A DNA stretch of 64,000 bases from Orbaceae bacterium ESL0721 (GTDB taxonomy: Bacteria; Pseudomonadota; Gammaproteobacteria; Enterobacterales; Orbaceae), in the NCBI GenBank assembly GCA_029433365.1, contig JAQTHZ010000001.1, positions 992,001-1,056,000 on the forward strand, given 5' to 3'. Below, piece after piece: positions 35,452 through 50,288 of this stretch. The notes below the pieces were generated by a model. The model was not told the DNA's origin. It made no database searches and was given only the letters and a program-made list of their open reading frames with translations. Every line of letters begins with the position of its first letter. The first letter of the stretch is position 1. The position numbers and the translations under genes are program-made.

Positions 35452-35524
35452 TATCCTGTTTACTCTCTAACTTCTTAGAACAAGCTTTATTCTCTCTTGC
35501 GTATCCAAAACAACTCTGAGTTGT

Positions 35525-38423
<2,899 letters not shown>

Positions 38424-38863
38424 TTACAACTCATAGTTGTCTCGGTTACGCTTACTCTCTCTTATCTAATCTCTATAGCTACTTTTATCATAACCCTAAC
38501 CTTAATATTAAAACCTTAATCTTAAATATAAATATTAAGTTTTAAGTTTCATATCTTAAGCATTGGGGTTTAGACTTTAGGTCTTAACCTCAAGTAACTA
38601 TTAAACCAAATAAGCGAGAACTCGTTTATTTTCAGCTTGTTCCTTTTTGTTAAAGAGCTTTATCTTACTATCTACTCTAGCTTATAAACCTTTACACCTA
38701 ATCTCTAACTTCAATTAGAACTGGTTTATCGCTTATCTAAGTAAATACTAAGATAACTTTTTATTAATTACTAAGTTTTTATAATACGTTCTTATAATAC
38801 TAATTCCTTACAAGAATCTATTATCTATCACATAATAACTCGAAAAAAAGAGTTTTCCGTTAA
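38424..38863. other. tRNA-Ala to 23S spacer
   Basis: This 440-bp transcribed spacer has no gene. Its centre is AT-rich with stuttered AACCTTAA-type repeats (about 38498-38580), and it contains a boxA element at 38649. Confidence 0.75.
38649..38659 (-). promoter_or_regulatory. Spacer boxA antitermination element
   Basis: Read leftward this is GCTCTTTAACA, the core of the rrn boxA bound by NusB/NusE, about 225 nt before 23S. Confidence 0.8.
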
Positions 38864-38939
38864 TGGTGGAGCTAAGCGGGATCGAACCGCTGGCCTCCTG
38901 CGTGCAAGGCAGGCGCTCTCCCAGCTGAGCTATAGCCCC
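38864..38939 (-). tRNA. alaT: tRNA-Ala (anticodon TGC)
   Basis: 76 nt starting GGGGCTATAGCTCAGC and ending with encoded CCA. The anticodon TGC lies in CCTTGCACG, and the T-arm is GGTTCGATCCC. It lies in the 16S-23S spacer. Confidence 0.97.
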
Positions 38940-39021
38940 ATCTTCAGACTTCACTTCGTTACTCACCAACTCTTCCATTTTTGCCGAGTAATTCTTGTGC
39001 AAAATGGCCTCTAACTTGAAT

Positions 39022-39098
<77 letters not shown>

Positions 39099-39157
39099 AT
39101 TAAGTGCCTCTTCTTTTCTATCAACAAACAATCTGTGTGAACACTTACAAGCTCTCG

Positions 39158-40695
<1,538 letters not shown>

Positions 40696-40847
40696 AAAGT
40701 TTGATGCTCAATTATTTAACCTGACTTCTTTCTGAAATTCTTCATTTCAAATGAATCTTCAAGGTCACTTATTAAGACTTTAATTTTTTAAGTCCGTAGA
40801 CTTTATCTTTCGTCTCGTAAGTGCCCACACAGATTGTCTGTTGCTTA

Positions 40848-40861
40848 GTTTTTAAAGAGCT
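40848..40861 (-). promoter_or_regulatory. rrn leader boxA
   Basis: Read leftward CAGCTCTTTAAAAA is followed by CAGACAATCTGTGTGGGCAC, the same arrangement as the E. coli rrn leader, where boxA seeds the antitermination complex and the downstream segment pairs around 16S. Confidence 0.75.
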
Positions 40862-40929
40862 GACAGCTTTTTCTACTTTCGTATATCATTAGGCTTCACC
40901 GCCTAACTTCTCTGTCTCAAGGGCTGCGT

Positions 40930-40958
40930 ATACTACACAACTCCCTCTTATCAGTCAA
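40930..40958 (-). promoter_or_regulatory. rrn promoter P2
   Basis: Leftward -35 TTGACT (40953-40958), a 17-bp spacer, and -10 TAGTAT (40930-40935). Confidence 0.75.
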
Positions 40959-41063
40959 GACATTTTTCGCTTTTTTACAACAAAAAAATATTGCCTCAAC
41001 TTCTTAATCCTTACTTCCACTTCGCTTTCTCTACTTTTCTCTGCTCCGTGTCAGTGGATGCGC

Positions 41064-41091
41064 ATTATAGGCACTTCCTCAGCTTTAGCAA
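41064..41091 (-). promoter_or_regulatory. rrn promoter P1
   Basis: Leftward -35 TTGCTA (41086-41091), a 16-bp spacer and a perfect -10 TATAAT (41064-41069), followed by a GC-rich discriminator (GCGC) and CCACTGACAC, very like E. coli rrn P1 promoters that respond to ppGpp. Confidence 0.82.
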
Positions 41092-41128
41092 GTAAAAAAA
41101 CATGATTATCAACTTGGTCGCATAACCT

Positions 41129-41947
41129 TTAAACATCGACATCTGTAATCCGTTGATATTTAAGGAAATTATAATCTTTTAATTTTTTGGCGATTCTTTC
41201 AACATACTTATTATATTGCGTACTTAATATAATATTTGGTTCAGACAGTTGATCATCTAATTGATTATTTAAAGTTAATAAATTACTTACCCGTTTTGCG
41301 ATTGCTACGCCTGAATCAATAAAAGTTGCTTGCGGGAAAATTAACTGTAACTCATCTTTAATAAATGGGTAGTGAGTACAACCAAGAACAATAGTATCTG
41401 GAATCGTTGGAAGCATTAACCATGGTTGCATTAGCCTTTTTAACTCCACCATATCAACTGGAATACCTTGCAGTTTATCCTCTGCAATCAATGCAAGCTC
41501 TGATAACCCTAGTAGTTCTACCTTACAGTTGGTGGCAAATTGTGCAATGAGCTCAGATGTATAAGCACGTCTGATTGTCGCTTTAGTTGCCAATAAGCCA
41601 ATAGATCCATTTTTAGTTAATTTACTAGCGGGTTTGATTGCCGGTACAACACCAACAATTGGGAATGTAAACTGAGATCGTAAACTTGGTAAACAGATAG
41701 TGCTTGCCGTATTACAGGCAATGACAGCCAAATCAATAGCATAAGATTTAGTGACTGTTTTTATAAGATGATTAACTCTATCAATAAGGAATTCACTACT
41801 CTTATCACCATAAGGGAACATCTTATTATCGAAAAGATAGATATAGTGTGCATTTGGCATGCTCTTACGTAATTCAGTATAGATTGATAAACCACCAATT
41901 CCTGAATCAAAGATTAAAATAGTAGATCTCTTTTTATTATTGCTCAT
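41129..41947 (-). CDS. murI: Glutamate racemase
   Basis: A 272-residue racemase that supplies D-glutamate for peptidoglycan. The two catalytic cysteines lie in VIACNTAST and VLGCTHYPF. The N-terminal FDSGIGGLS and PYGDKS loops are conserved. It ends just before the rrn P1 promoter and is transcribed in the same direction, a murI-rrn arrangement also known from E. coli (murI-rrnB). Confidence 0.96.
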   Translation of the reverse strand: MSNNKKRSTILIFDSGIGGLSIYTELRKSMPNAHYIYLFDNKMFPYGDKSSEFLIDRVNHLIKTVTKSYAIDLAVIACNTASTICLPSLRSQFTFPIVGVVPAIKPASKLTKNGSIGLLATKATIRRAYTSELIAQFATNCKVELLGLSELALIAEDKLQGIPVDMVELKRLMQPWLMLPTIPDTIVLGCTHYPFIKDELQLIFPQATFIDSGVAIAKRVSNLLTLNNQLDDQLSEPNIILSTQYNKYVERIAKKLKDYNFLKYQRITDVDV

Positions 41948-42080
41948 AGTTGATTAACGATTAGATTTCCCAAAATATTTAAAAAATAGCTCACTTTCAT
42001 CTGGCTGGCTATTTTAACTCCATAATGGTAAGTAATGCTGGCTTTTTTTATATTTAGTTATTAGAATGTCGATTGAATAG

Positions 42081-42092
42081 CCATCTAGATGG
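42081..42092. promoter_or_regulatory. Palindrome upstream of metK, possible met-box
   Basis: CCATCTAGATGG is a perfect 12-bp palindrome 115 bp before metK. Its centre CTAG and the flanking 8-mers AGCCATCT/AGATGGTA resemble two adjacent MetJ boxes (AGACGTCT). Matches outside the first box are weak. Confidence 0.4.
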
Positions 42093-42206
42093 TAAAACTG
42101 CTAAATTATAACTGCAACGCGATATACTTTTTCGCAAAGCAATAAAATTCATGCAGTTAATTATTTAGCAGCAATAATTTATTCATATTAGCTAAGAAGG
42201 TATATC

Positions 42207-43358
42207 ATGTCAGAATTCCTATTTACATCCGAATCAGTCTCAGAAGGTCACCCAGATAAAATCGCTGATCAAATTTCTGACGCTGTCCTTGATGCCATTT
42301 TAAAACAGGATCCCAAGGCGCGCGTTGCATGTGAAACTTATGTTAAAACGGGCATGGCACTTGTCGGTGGAGAGATTACCACCTCTGCTTGGGTTGATAT
42401 TGAAGAGATCACCAGAAAAACTATCCGAGACATCGGTTATACCAGTTCTGATATGGGATTTGACGCTAACTCTTGTGCGGTACTAAATGCGATTGGTAAA
42501 CAGTCGCCTGATATTAACCAAGGCGTTGATCGCAGTGATCCCTTAGAACAAGGCGCGGGTGACCAAGGAATTATGTTTGGTTATGCCACAAATGAGATGC
42601 CAAATTACATGCCAGCAGCAATTAGTTATGCTCATGATTTAATGCGCCGCCAAGCTGAAATACGTAAAAGCGGCGTTTTACCTTGGTTAAGACCAGATGC
42701 GAAAAGCCAAGTCACCTTAATTTATGAAAATGGCAAAATTAAAGGTGTTGATACAGTGGTACTCTCTACGCAACATGCAGATGACATTGAACAAAAAATG
42801 TTACATGAAGCGATAATGGAAGAGATTATCAAACCGATTATTCCCGCTGAATGGTTAACCGAACGAACAAAATATTTTATCAACCCAACAGGGCGCTTTG
42901 TCATTGGTGGACCAATGGGCGACTGTGGTTTGACCGGTCGTAAAATAATTGTCGATACTTATGGCGGTGCTGCTCACCATGGCGGCGGCGCATTTTCAGG
43001 TAAAGACCCATCTAAAGTAGACCGATCCGCAGCTTATGCAGCAAGGTATGTTGCTAAAAACATTGTCGCGGCAGGGCTTGCTGATAGGTGTGAACTACAA
43101 CTCTCTTATGCAATTGGTGTGGCTAACCCAACCTCTATATATATCAATACTTTTGGGACAGAAAAGATCGCTCACGATAAGATTGTTGCACTGGTAAAAG
43201 AGTTTTTTGATTTAAGGCCTTATGGATTGATTAACATGCTTAACCTAATCCAACCAATTTACCAAAAAACAGCAAGTTATGGCCATTTTGGACGCGATAT
43301 CTTCCCATGGGAACAGACAGATAAAGCTGAACTATTACGTGATGCAGCAGGCTTATAA
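42207..43358 (+). CDS. metK: S-adenosylmethionine synthase
   Basis: A 383-residue MetK, the typical length. It makes SAM from methionine and ATP. ATP and metal motifs are [19 protein letters not shown] at the N-terminus, [12 protein letters not shown] and [24 protein letters not shown] lies before the ATG. Its last 17 bases overlap the preferred start of sprT. No SAM riboswitch is evident upstream, which is expected in this phylum. Confidence 0.97.
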   Translation: MSEFLFTSESVSEGHPDKIADQISDAVLDAILKQDPKARVACETYVKTGMALVGGEITTSAWVDIEEITRKTIRDIGYTSSDMGFDANSCAVLNAIGKQSPDINQGVDRSDPLEQGAGDQGIMFGYATNEMPNYMPAAISYAHDLMRRQAEIRKSGVLPWLRPDAKSQVTLIYENGKIKGVDTVVLSTQHADDIEQKMLHEAIMEEIIKPIIPAEWLTERTKYFINPTGRFVIGGPMGDCGLTGRKIIVDTYGGAAHHGGGAFSGKDPSKVDRSAAYAARYVAKNIVAAGLADRCELQLSYAIGVANPTSIYINTFGTEKIAHDKIVALVKEFFDLRPYGLINMLNLIQPIYQKTASYGHFGRDIFPWEQTDKAELLRDAAGL

Positions 43359-43836
43359 ACATATACCTATCCAGCTACACAGTCAGGTTATGGCTTGCTT
43401 AAGATTGCACTTAGCGCAAGCCAATACCTTGTTACAGACTAACTATACTGAACCAACCATTACTTATCGATCAAAAGGGAGTATTGCCGGATCTGCCTAT
43501 TTAACCCGTTGGGAGATTCAGCTTAACCGGACTCTGCTGTGTGAAAATGGTACCCCTTTTATTGAGGAAGTTGTGCCGCATGAACTGGCTCATCTGCTGG
43601 TTTATAAACAGTATGGGCGCGTAAAGCCACATGGTAAAGAGTGGCAAAATATAATGAGAACCGTCCTAGGGAGAGAAGCAAAAACGACGCACTGCTTTTC
43701 GGTTTCTCGCCCTACTTATGTCTACATTTGCGCATGCCAAGAACACCACCTTACTTTGATAAGGCATAACAAAATTCAAAAAAACAATACCCAATATTTC
43801 TGTAAAAAATGTGGTAAACTCCTCGCTTTAAAATAA
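43342..43836 (+). CDS. sprT: SprT family zinc metalloprotease-like protein
   Basis: About 164 residues from the ATG at 43342. The zinc motif [24 protein letters not shown] and the C-terminal zinc-ribbon Cys pairs (CACQEH and FCKKCGK) match E. coli SprT along its length. The frame is open to 43279, but the extra 21 residues lie inside metK and have no family counterpart. The chosen start overlaps metK by 17 bp and gives [10 protein letters not shown], aligning with the E. coli N-terminus. The cellular role of bacterial SprT is poorly known. Confidence 0.88.
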   Translation: MQQAYKHIPIQLHSQVMACLRLHLAQANTLLQTNYTEPTITYRSKGSIAGSAYLTRWEIQLNRTLLCENGTPFIEEVVPHELAHLLVYKQYGRVKPHGKEWQNIMRTVLGREAKTTHCFSVSRPTYVYICACQEHHLTLIRHNKIQKNNTQYFCKKCGKLLALK

Positions 43837-43851
43837 TTAGAGACATTAATA

Positions 43852-44481
43852 ATGTTCAAACAGTACGATTTCCATTTTTATAAAAGTCTATATTTACTAA
43901 TCTTCTTAGGTCTATTTTTTTACATTATCGGTAACTTTTGCCTACCACTTTATGGTGGACTCACAGTTACCTTAATTGAACATTTCCAATCGCTATTCCT
44001 TATCTTTATGGGAGTCTACACCTATTTTTATGCCAGACGTGTACGTCATCATAAAGATCTCTATATTTTCTGGATCTGGACAATATCTTGGTGGCTTGTG
44101 ATGTTTGGTCGTGGTATTAGTTGGGGACGCGACTTTTTTCCTGATGTGCCAAGATTCTACTATAAAATTATCGCCACAATTTTGATTGCTATCCCATTTA
44201 TCGGGATGTTTACCAGCCCAATTCGTCGCGAAATTGCTAGACGATATAAAACGGAAAAAATACCAGTCTGGTTTGTCTTTTTTGCATTTCTTTACTTAGG
44301 AGTTGCAGATATTGCTGAACACCACCGTATCGGCTCAACTCTATTAGTGCTCTCTCATGATCGTAAAGATCTGATAGAGGAGTTGATGGAGACACCTTGC
44401 CTTTTCAGTTTAGGATTAGTCTCCCTCTATTTACAACACAACGAACAGAAAAGATTAAAAAATGCTAAGTTACCGTCATAG
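43852..44481 (+). CDS. Multi-pass membrane protein of unknown function
   Basis: A 209-residue protein with about five or six membrane helices (about 12-33, 40-58, 68-88, 102-123 and 138-155, with a weaker one near 185). Conserved-looking charged motifs lie between helices, such as YARRVRHHKDLY, FGRGISWGRDFF and IAEHHR, with several histidines that could bind a metal or heme. No known family can be named. It starts 15 bp after sprT and its end overlaps rlmJ by 20 bp, so it is probably part of a metK-sprT-rlmJ transcript. It is a real gene by context and length. Confidence 0.7.
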   Translation: MFKQYDFHFYKSLYLLIFLGLFFYIIGNFCLPLYGGLTVTLIEHFQSLFLIFMGVYTYFYARRVRHHKDLYIFWIWTISWWLVMFGRGISWGRDFFPDVPRFYYKIIATILIAIPFIGMFTSPIRREIARRYKTEKIPVWFVFFAFLYLGVADIAEHHRIGSTLLVLSHDRKDLIEELMETPCLFSLGLVSLYLQHNEQKRLKNAKLPS

Positions 44482-45304
44482 TTACCATGCTGGCAATCAT
44501 GCCGATGTTTTAAAACATATTGTATTAACACTCTGTATCGACGCACTAAAGGAGAAAGATAAACCTTTTTTGTATCTAGATACTCATTCAGGTGCAGGGC
44601 GTTACCTTTTACAAGGTGAACATGCAGAGAAGACCGGCGAATACCTTACTGGGATTAACCGCATCTGGCAGCGGGATGATATTCCAAAACTGTTAAGCAG
44701 TTATCTTACAGTTTTACAACGCTATAACCCATTTGAGAGATTAAAATACTACCCAGGCTCGCCACTGATTGCCAAACAGCTATTACGCGAACAAGATAGA
44801 CTCAATCTTACAGAGCTTCACCCAACCGACTATCCACTACTTCGGCAGGAGTTTAGTAAAGATAGACGGGCAACGGTATTACGCGAAGATGGATTTGCCC
44901 AGCTAAAATCGAAACTGCCCCCGCTCTCTCGCCGTGGCATAATTTTGATCGATCCCTCTTATGAAATTAAAGAAGATTACCAAAAAATCCCCCAAGCGAT
45001 ACAAGCTGCCTATAAACGCTTTGCCACTGGCACATATCTGATCTGGTACCCAGTAGTATCACGCAAACAGACAGATCGTATGATTAACGAGATTATTAAT
45101 TTAGGCATTAGACGAATCTCTCAGTATGAACTTGCGATAAAACCAGACAATGATCAGAAAGGGATGACAGCATCAGGGATGATTGTGATTAATCCACCGT
45201 GGAAATTGCATGAACAGATGCAGACCATCATGCCGTGGTTGAAAGATCAGCTGGATGTTGAATCAACGGGTAATATAACAGTTAAACAGTTAGTGGCTGA
45301 ATAA
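44462..45304 (+). CDS. rlmJ: 23S rRNA (adenine(2030)-N6)-methyltransferase
   Basis: A 280-residue RlmJ that methylates A2030 of 23S rRNA. It begins MLSYRHSYHAGNHADVLKH as in the family. The SAM-binding motif is FLYLDTHSGAGRYLL and the catalytic motif is LIDPSYEIKEDY (a D-P-P-Y variant). It overlaps the upstream membrane-protein gene by 20 bp and is convergent with the LTA-synthase-like gene. Confidence 0.94.
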   Translation: MLSYRHSYHAGNHADVLKHIVLTLCIDALKEKDKPFLYLDTHSGAGRYLLQGEHAEKTGEYLTGINRIWQRDDIPKLLSSYLTVLQRYNPFERLKYYPGSPLIAKQLLREQDRLNLTELHPTDYPLLRQEFSKDRRATVLREDGFAQLKSKLPPLSRRGIILIDPSYEIKEDYQKIPQAIQAAYKRFATGTYLIWYPVVSRKQTDRMINEIINLGIRRISQYELAIKPDNDQKGMTASGMIVINPPWKLHEQMQTIMPWLKDQLDVESTGNITVKQLVAE

Positions 45305-45365
45305 GCCACTTAACCGCTATCTATCTCTTTTATCTTAAATTAATCTAATTGAAACTAAAATTTAA

Positions 45366-46871
45366 CTATCTCCTCACTTCTATAGCTGCAGAACGGTTGA
45401 GGGTAGCAATCCGTCTCTTATTCTGCCGAATAAAATCCCTCTTATCACTCCCCGCGGCTAGGTAATCAGTCAAAAAGGTGGCGTTAGTCTGCACCTTAGC
45501 GCCATTTAGAATCAATCTTGGCAGATCAATTTGGTAGATTGTCTTATCAACTGACTTTTGCAGGCTCTTCTCATCAGCATTGGTCAACAGATAGAGCGAC
45601 CGCTCTTTTTGGGAGAGGCGCTTAATCGTCTCGGTTCCTGCCCCCATCATTAAATGGTCAGGGAAAATATAGAAAACAGTATTAGCTAACAGACCTTCAT
45701 CGTCTAACTGGCGGATAAATTGACCCAAATTATAGTCTAAAGAGGCAGCAGCAAAAGCCATGCTATCAGTTTTTGGCGTGATTACCGATGCCATCCGATC
45801 ATCACGAAAACCATTAGGCGCATGGGTAGAAACCGTTGAAATAAACAGCGCAAATGGCTTATTAGCCTGATGCATCTCATCAACCTGCTGCTTTGCAATG
45901 GTAAAAATATCTTTATCATATAGCCCAAAAGGTGCTGCAGGATAGACACCAGGGTAGTCCGCTTCTGAAACCGTATCGACACCAACTAATTTAATAAGGT
46001 GCCCAATACCCGCAAAATTCGCGCCACCAATAACATAACGGGTCTGGTAACCCGCCGGTTGCAACACATCAGCTAAAGTAATCAGTTTTGTCGCCTCTGC
46101 CGTTGCTAACGGTTTAGAGGTGAAACCACCGATTAAAAATGGCACCCCCGTCATATAAGTATACATTGAGGCAGCAGTCCAACTACTCCCAGGGCTCATT
46201 GGCATATGGGCAAAAAAGGTATAGTTATCTTTTAACTGATTAAGATTTGGTGTTAACTCTTTAAAATCGAAAAAACCTTGTTCAAACGACTCAAGCGAGA
46301 TCACAATAATATTTTTACCCGCCTCACTCTGCAACTCTGCTACGCCTAAGCTATCACTATACTGCACCTCGTTATTAACTACCGTTTTATAGAGTTGCTC
46401 CTGCATATTTAAAGCGTACTGTGCCTGTTGAAAAGGGAGTTTTGGTGCGCTGGTTACCTGATAGATCTCATATAACCGGCTCCAAACTGTGCCAGAATTT
46501 GCCAAATAGGGGAAGTTAAGAGAGATGATGGCGAGAATAAAAAGCAGCAACCGCCAGACTAACTGGCAGTGCCACCTAAGCCAGTTGGTTAACCAGTAAA
46601 GCAGTAAAATCAACCCTAAAAATAGCCCAACTACTAAAACAGCTTGCCATTTAAAGATGAGCAACCCTTCAATAATATCGCCGATATTAAGATTGACAAA
46701 AAATTGGTAATCAATAAAGCCACCACTAAAATAGATTGAGGTAAGCTCCATAACCGTAAAAATAGTGAAGAGAACAATAATAGTCAGCTGTACAGTTTTA
46801 CGTTTAAAAAGGGAAGCTAATATAATGGTAATAATAAGTAGTGGTAAAACAACTAAAGTCGATAGAGGCAT
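45366..46871 (-). CDS. LTA synthase/sulfatase-family membrane protein
   Basis: A 501-residue inner-membrane protein with an N-terminal block of four or five helices (about 1-120) and a periplasmic alkaline-phosphatase-fold domain. Metal and catalytic residues are E194 in ISLESFEQ, the likely Thr nucleophile T232 in GSSWTAASM, H350 in VSTHAPN and D405-H406 in FPDHLMMG. Relatives transfer phosphoglycerol (LtaS, OpgB) or phosphoethanolamine to glycans or lipids. The protein is shorter than E. coli OpgB and is not clearly EptA-like. The acceptor is unknown; an osmoregulated glucan or surface glycan is possible. Confidence 0.82.
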   Translation of the reverse strand: MPLSTLVVLPLLIITIILASLFKRKTVQLTIIVLFTIFTVMELTSIYFSGGFIDYQFFVNLNIGDIIEGLLIFKWQAVLVVGLFLGLILLLYWLTNWLRWHCQLVWRLLLFILAIISLNFPYLANSGTVWSRLYEIYQVTSAPKLPFQQAQYALNMQEQLYKTVVNNEVQYSDSLGVAELQSEAGKNIIVISLESFEQGFFDFKELTPNLNQLKDNYTFFAHMPMSPGSSWTAASMYTYMTGVPFLIGGFTSKPLATAEATKLITLADVLQPAGYQTRYVIGGANFAGIGHLIKLVGVDTVSEADYPGVYPAAPFGLYDKDIFTIAKQQVDEMHQANKPFALFISTVSTHAPNGFRDDRMASVITPKTDSMAFAAASLDYNLGQFIRQLDDEGLLANTVFYIFPDHLMMGAGTETIKRLSQKERSLYLLTNADEKSLQKSVDKTIYQIDLPRLILNGAKVQTNATFLTDYLAAGSDKRDFIRQNKRRIATLNRSAAIEVRR

Positions 46872-46925
46872 AGCCTAATGCTCTTATAATAAATTTTTAA
46901 CTGAAAAAACTGTTTACATATTTGT

Positions 46926-46938
46926 AACCCTAAAACAT
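46926..46938 (-). repeat. Dispersed 13-bp motif, copy 3
   Basis: The exact motif on the minus strand, 55 bp upstream of the LTA-synthase-like gene and in the same orientation as it. Confidence 0.8.
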
Positions 46939-46955
46939 TTGACACATAATCATTT

Positions 46956-47130
46956 AAATAATCGTTTTTAAATGATTGTTTTTAGATGATCGTTTTATGA
47001 AATTTATAAAATAGTAAACAGTCAGGTGTTACATGATAAAGCGGATCCAGATCAACATTTAAAAAGTAACTTGTATAAACTAACTTAGATAAAGTAATTG
47101 AGATAAAGTAACTTATATAAAATAACTTGG
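46956..47130. repeat. Stuttered repeats upstream of the LTA-synthase-like gene
   Basis: Two repeat families fill the spacer: GATCGTTTT/GATTGTTTTTA-like units (about 46960-47000) and AGATAAAGTAA(C/T)T-like units (about 47050-47130). No gene is seen here. Confidence 0.6.
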
Positions 47131-47147
47131 ATCACGCTTTTTAAAGA

Positions 47148-48266
47148 TTAAGATAGCCCATTTTGACGGAAAAATAGCCGCTCAACCCCTTGCACAACAT
47201 TTTTAGCAATCTTGTCGGTCAATTTTTGGCGACGCACATATTTAACCGAAATAATCTTATGTGACTCCAAATGGGCGAGGATAAAATCATCACTAGTGCC
47301 AATCTCATCGACTAAATTCATCCCTTTTGCTTGAGTTGCAAACCAGTGCTCGCCAGTAGCCACTTGATCAATATCGACATTTTCGCGGTACGCTTTCACA
47401 AAATCCTTAAAAAGGTGATGCGTCTCCTCAAGCTCCTGTTTAAACTTATCGCGCCCTTCACTGGTATTTTCACCAAACATGGTTAAAGTTCGTTTATAGG
47501 CGCCTGCAGTCTGCAATTCAACATCAATATCATGTTTTTTAAGGAGACGATGGAAGTTAGGAATCTGCGCTACAACACCAATAGAGCCAACAATAGCAAA
47601 AGGGGCTGCGATAATTTTGCTTGCAGTACACGCCATCATATAACCCCCACTTGCCGCAACTTTATCAACTAACGCGGTTAGGTTAATATTTCGTGTTCTA
47701 AAGCGGACCAGCTGAGATGCTGCAAGTCCATAACCATGTACTACACCGCCAGGGCTCTCTAACTTAATCGCCACCTCATCTTCCGGTTTAATCACAGAGA
47801 GGATAGCTGTGATCTCCTCCCTTAAATCTTCAACCTCGTGCGCATCCATACTCCCATCAAACGAGAGGAGAAACAGTTTTGGTCTATCTTTATTTGACTG
47901 GATAGAATGAGATTTATCTGATTGGGATCGGTTATCCTGATCGCTATTTGCATCAGTTGTCGAACTAGATGGTGTTTTCTCTGTCAATTTTTGCTTATCG
48001 GCAATTTTAGCCGCTTTTTTCTCTAACTTCTTCTGTTTTTTAAGATCTTTATAGAACCGCTTAACTGCCAGAGGATCCATGCTTGATAACTGCATCTCAT
48101 CTCTCATCTCGGTGTAGATCTCATTAAGATCTTTAACGACTAGATGACCCACAGCCCCATGCGATTTTTTGCGTTGACTTAAAATAAAAATAAGCAGTGC
48201 CAATATCGCTACCACAACGGTCACTGTTTCGGCAAAAAAGAGTAAATATTCAAAAAACCAGCTCAT
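47148..48266 (-). CDS. sohB: Inner-membrane peptidase SohB
   Basis: A 372-residue S49-family serine protease. An N-terminal membrane helix (about 10-29) is followed by a Lys/Ser-rich linker (about 85-130, longer and more polar than in E. coli) and the peptidase core. The nucleophile is Ser in KVAASGGYMMAC (about 205) and the general base is Lys in AGAYKRTLT (about 257). It is related to signal-peptide peptidase SppA. The gene is divergent from fhs. Confidence 0.93.
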   Translation of the reverse strand: MSWFFEYLLFFAETVTVVVAILALLIFILSQRKKSHGAVGHLVVKDLNEIYTEMRDEMQLSSMDPLAVKRFYKDLKKQKKLEKKAAKIADKQKLTEKTPSSSTTDANSDQDNRSQSDKSHSIQSNKDRPKLFLLSFDGSMDAHEVEDLREEITAILSVIKPEDEVAIKLESPGGVVHGYGLAASQLVRFRTRNINLTALVDKVAASGGYMMACTASKIIAAPFAIVGSIGVVAQIPNFHRLLKKHDIDVELQTAGAYKRTLTMFGENTSEGRDKFKQELEETHHLFKDFVKAYRENVDIDQVATGEHWFATQAKGMNLVDEIGTSDDFILAHLESHKIISVKYVRRQKLTDKIAKNVVQGVERLFFRQNGLS

Positions 48267-48566
48267 CTACTAATATCCCTTAATCATAACTATAAGATGC
48301 GTATCATAGCAGATTTCTAAACAGTAACGAAGGCAAAATAGCGTTTAACGTACCCTGAAGTTTGCCTGCTATAACTATTAATAGCTATATATAACTATTA
48401 ATAAATGTTTATAAAAAACGACTATCTAGCCGATAATTCACTTCAACCAGAAACAGATTTTTAACATGATATTTAAAAACAATTTGATCCTAATTACCCT
48501 TTATTGAACTCCCTATTTTATTTATACTAAATGCCCCTTTTTCTTATTTTATTAAAAAGAGCCACT
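48267..48566. other. Divergent sohB/fhs spacer with a direct repeat
   Basis: No gene is seen. ATAACTATTAATA occurs at 48371 and again at 48391. The remainder is AT-rich and should contain the promoters for both genes, but none is clear enough to mark. Confidence 0.55.
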
Positions 48567-50261
48567 ATGTCTTTACGCCCAATTATCGAAATTGCAAACC
48601 AGTATCATATTCCTGAAGATTCCATCCACCCTTATGGCAAATATGTTGCCAAAATTGACCTCTCCATTATTGATGCCAAAAAGCCCCAAGGTAAATTAGT
48701 ATTAGTGACTGCCATCACCCCAACCCCGCTAGGTGAAGGCAAAACAGTTAATACCATTGGACTTAGTGAAGGATTAAATTATATTGGCAAAAACGCGATT
48801 GCCTGTATTAGACAGCCAAGTTTAGGGCCAGTATTTGGCGTTAAAGGTGGCGCGGCTGGCGGCGGGCAAGCAGAAGTTGTACCGATGGAGACACTCAACC
48901 TTCACCTCACCGGCGATATACACGCCATAACAGCTGCCCACGATTTAGCCTCTGCCGCACTTGATGCAAGGCTATATCATGAAGATCGATTGGGTGATGA
49001 ATTTACAAAGCAGACAGGTCTACCACGGCTCAATATTGATGCTAACCGCATCATATGGAAACGGGTAATTGACCATAATGATCGCGCACTACGTAAAATT
49101 ACCGTAGGCGTTGGCGGTGGAGTCAATGGCATTGAACGTCAAGATGGCTTTGAGATTACAGCGGCATCTGAATTAATGGCAATTTTAGCCTTAGCGTCAG
49201 ATCTACATGATATGCGCGCACGCATTGGGCGAATTATCTTAGCTTATGATATAAACGGCAAACCGATCACTGCCGATCAGTTAGAGGTCGCCGGTGCAAT
49301 GACCGTATTACTGAAAAACGCCATCAATCCAAACCTGATGCAGACAGTCGAACAGACGCCGGTGCTCATCCATGCAGGGCCATTTGCCAATATTGCCCAT
49401 GGCAACTCATCAGTCATTGCTGATCGCATCGCCTTGCAACTCGCTGACTATGTCGTCACCGAAGCGGGATTTGGTTCAGATATGGGGATGGAAAAGTTCT
49501 TTAATATCAAATATCGCCAAGCGGGCATTAAAGCGTCATGTGTGGTTTTAGTTGCAACAGTGCGCAGCTTAAAATCAAATAGTGGTAAATACAATATCAA
49601 ACCAGGGCAACCGATTCCTAAAGAGGTGTCAGAACCAAATGTTGAACTACTCGCGATCGGCGCAGCTAATCTTGGCTGGCATATTAAGAATGCCAAAAGT
49701 TATGGCGTGCCGGTGATTGTCGCGATTAACCGCTTCCCAGATGATAGTGATGAGGAGCTCGCCTTCTTACAAAAATATGCACTCGAACAGGGTGCTTTCG
49801 CCTGTGAAGTCAGCACTGTATTTATAGAAGGTGGCAAAGGTGCTGAAAAACTGGCGCAACATGTAGTTGAGGCGTGTGAAATCAGCAGCGAGATCACCCT
49901 ACCTTATCCAGACAGTATGCCACTTATTGATAAAATCCAGACGATGGTGAAAAAATATGGTGCAAACAGGGCAAATCTCTCACCTAAAGCGCTCGAAAAT
50001 ATTAAAGAGTTGGAAGCACTAAAACTGGATCACCTCCCGCTCTGTATTGCCAAAACTCCAATGTCAATCAGTGCCGATCCTAACCTAAAAAATGTACCGA
50101 CCGATTTTGATGTCGATATTAGCCACTTAGCTATCTCAGCCGGTGCCGGCTTTATCCGCGTCTATGCCGGTAACGTCATGACCATGCCCGGACTCGGCAC
50201 CAACCCAGCTTACCGCAACATCGATATCGATAAAGATGGCAACACCGTTGGCTTAAGTTAA
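48567..50261 (+). CDS. fhs: Formate--tetrahydrofolate ligase
   Basis: A 564-residue ligase making 10-formyl-THF from formate, THF and ATP. The P-loop is [32 protein letters not shown] and [14 protein letters not shown] are family signatures. The ATG at 48567 follows AAGAG; a start 12 codons upstream lacks support. The gene is widespread in anaerobes and patchy in gammaproteobacteria, which fits formate use under fermentative, host-associated growth. A long hairpin terminator follows. Confidence 0.95.
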   Translation: MSLRPIIEIANQYHIPEDSIHPYGKYVAKIDLSIIDAKKPQGKLVLVTAITPTPLGEGKTVNTIGLSEGLNYIGKNAIACIRQPSLGPVFGVKGGAAGGGQAEVVPMETLNLHLTGDIHAITAAHDLASAALDARLYHEDRLGDEFTKQTGLPRLNIDANRIIWKRVIDHNDRALRKITVGVGGGVNGIERQDGFEITAASELMAILALASDLHDMRARIGRIILAYDINGKPITADQLEVAGAMTVLLKNAINPNLMQTVEQTPVLIHAGPFANIAHGNSSVIADRIALQLADYVVTEAGFGSDMGMEKFFNIKYRQAGIKASCVVLVATVRSLKSNSGKYNIKPGQPIPKEVSEPNVELLAIGAANLGWHIKNAKSYGVPVIVAINRFPDDSDEELAFLQKYALEQGAFACEVSTVFIEGGKGAEKLAQHVVEACEISSEITLPYPDSMPLIDKIQTMVKKYGANRANLSPKALENIKELEALKLDHLPLCIAKTPMSISADPNLKNVPTDFDVDISHLAISAGAGFIRVYAGNVMTMPGLGTNPAYRNIDIDKDGNTVGLS

Positions 50262-50288
50262 CCGGCTGACAAAAAAGAGCCAATAACA

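Larger units (their letters stand above)
40696..41128. other. rrn promoter and leader region
   Basis: Between 16S and murI lie two tandem leftward promoters and a boxA leader, described separately. No protein gene is seen. Confidence 0.8.

Noticed and set aside
48531-48566. 12-residue longer start for fhs
   Set aside because: No ribosome site precedes it, while AAGAG precedes the ATG at 48567, which gives the family-like N-terminus.
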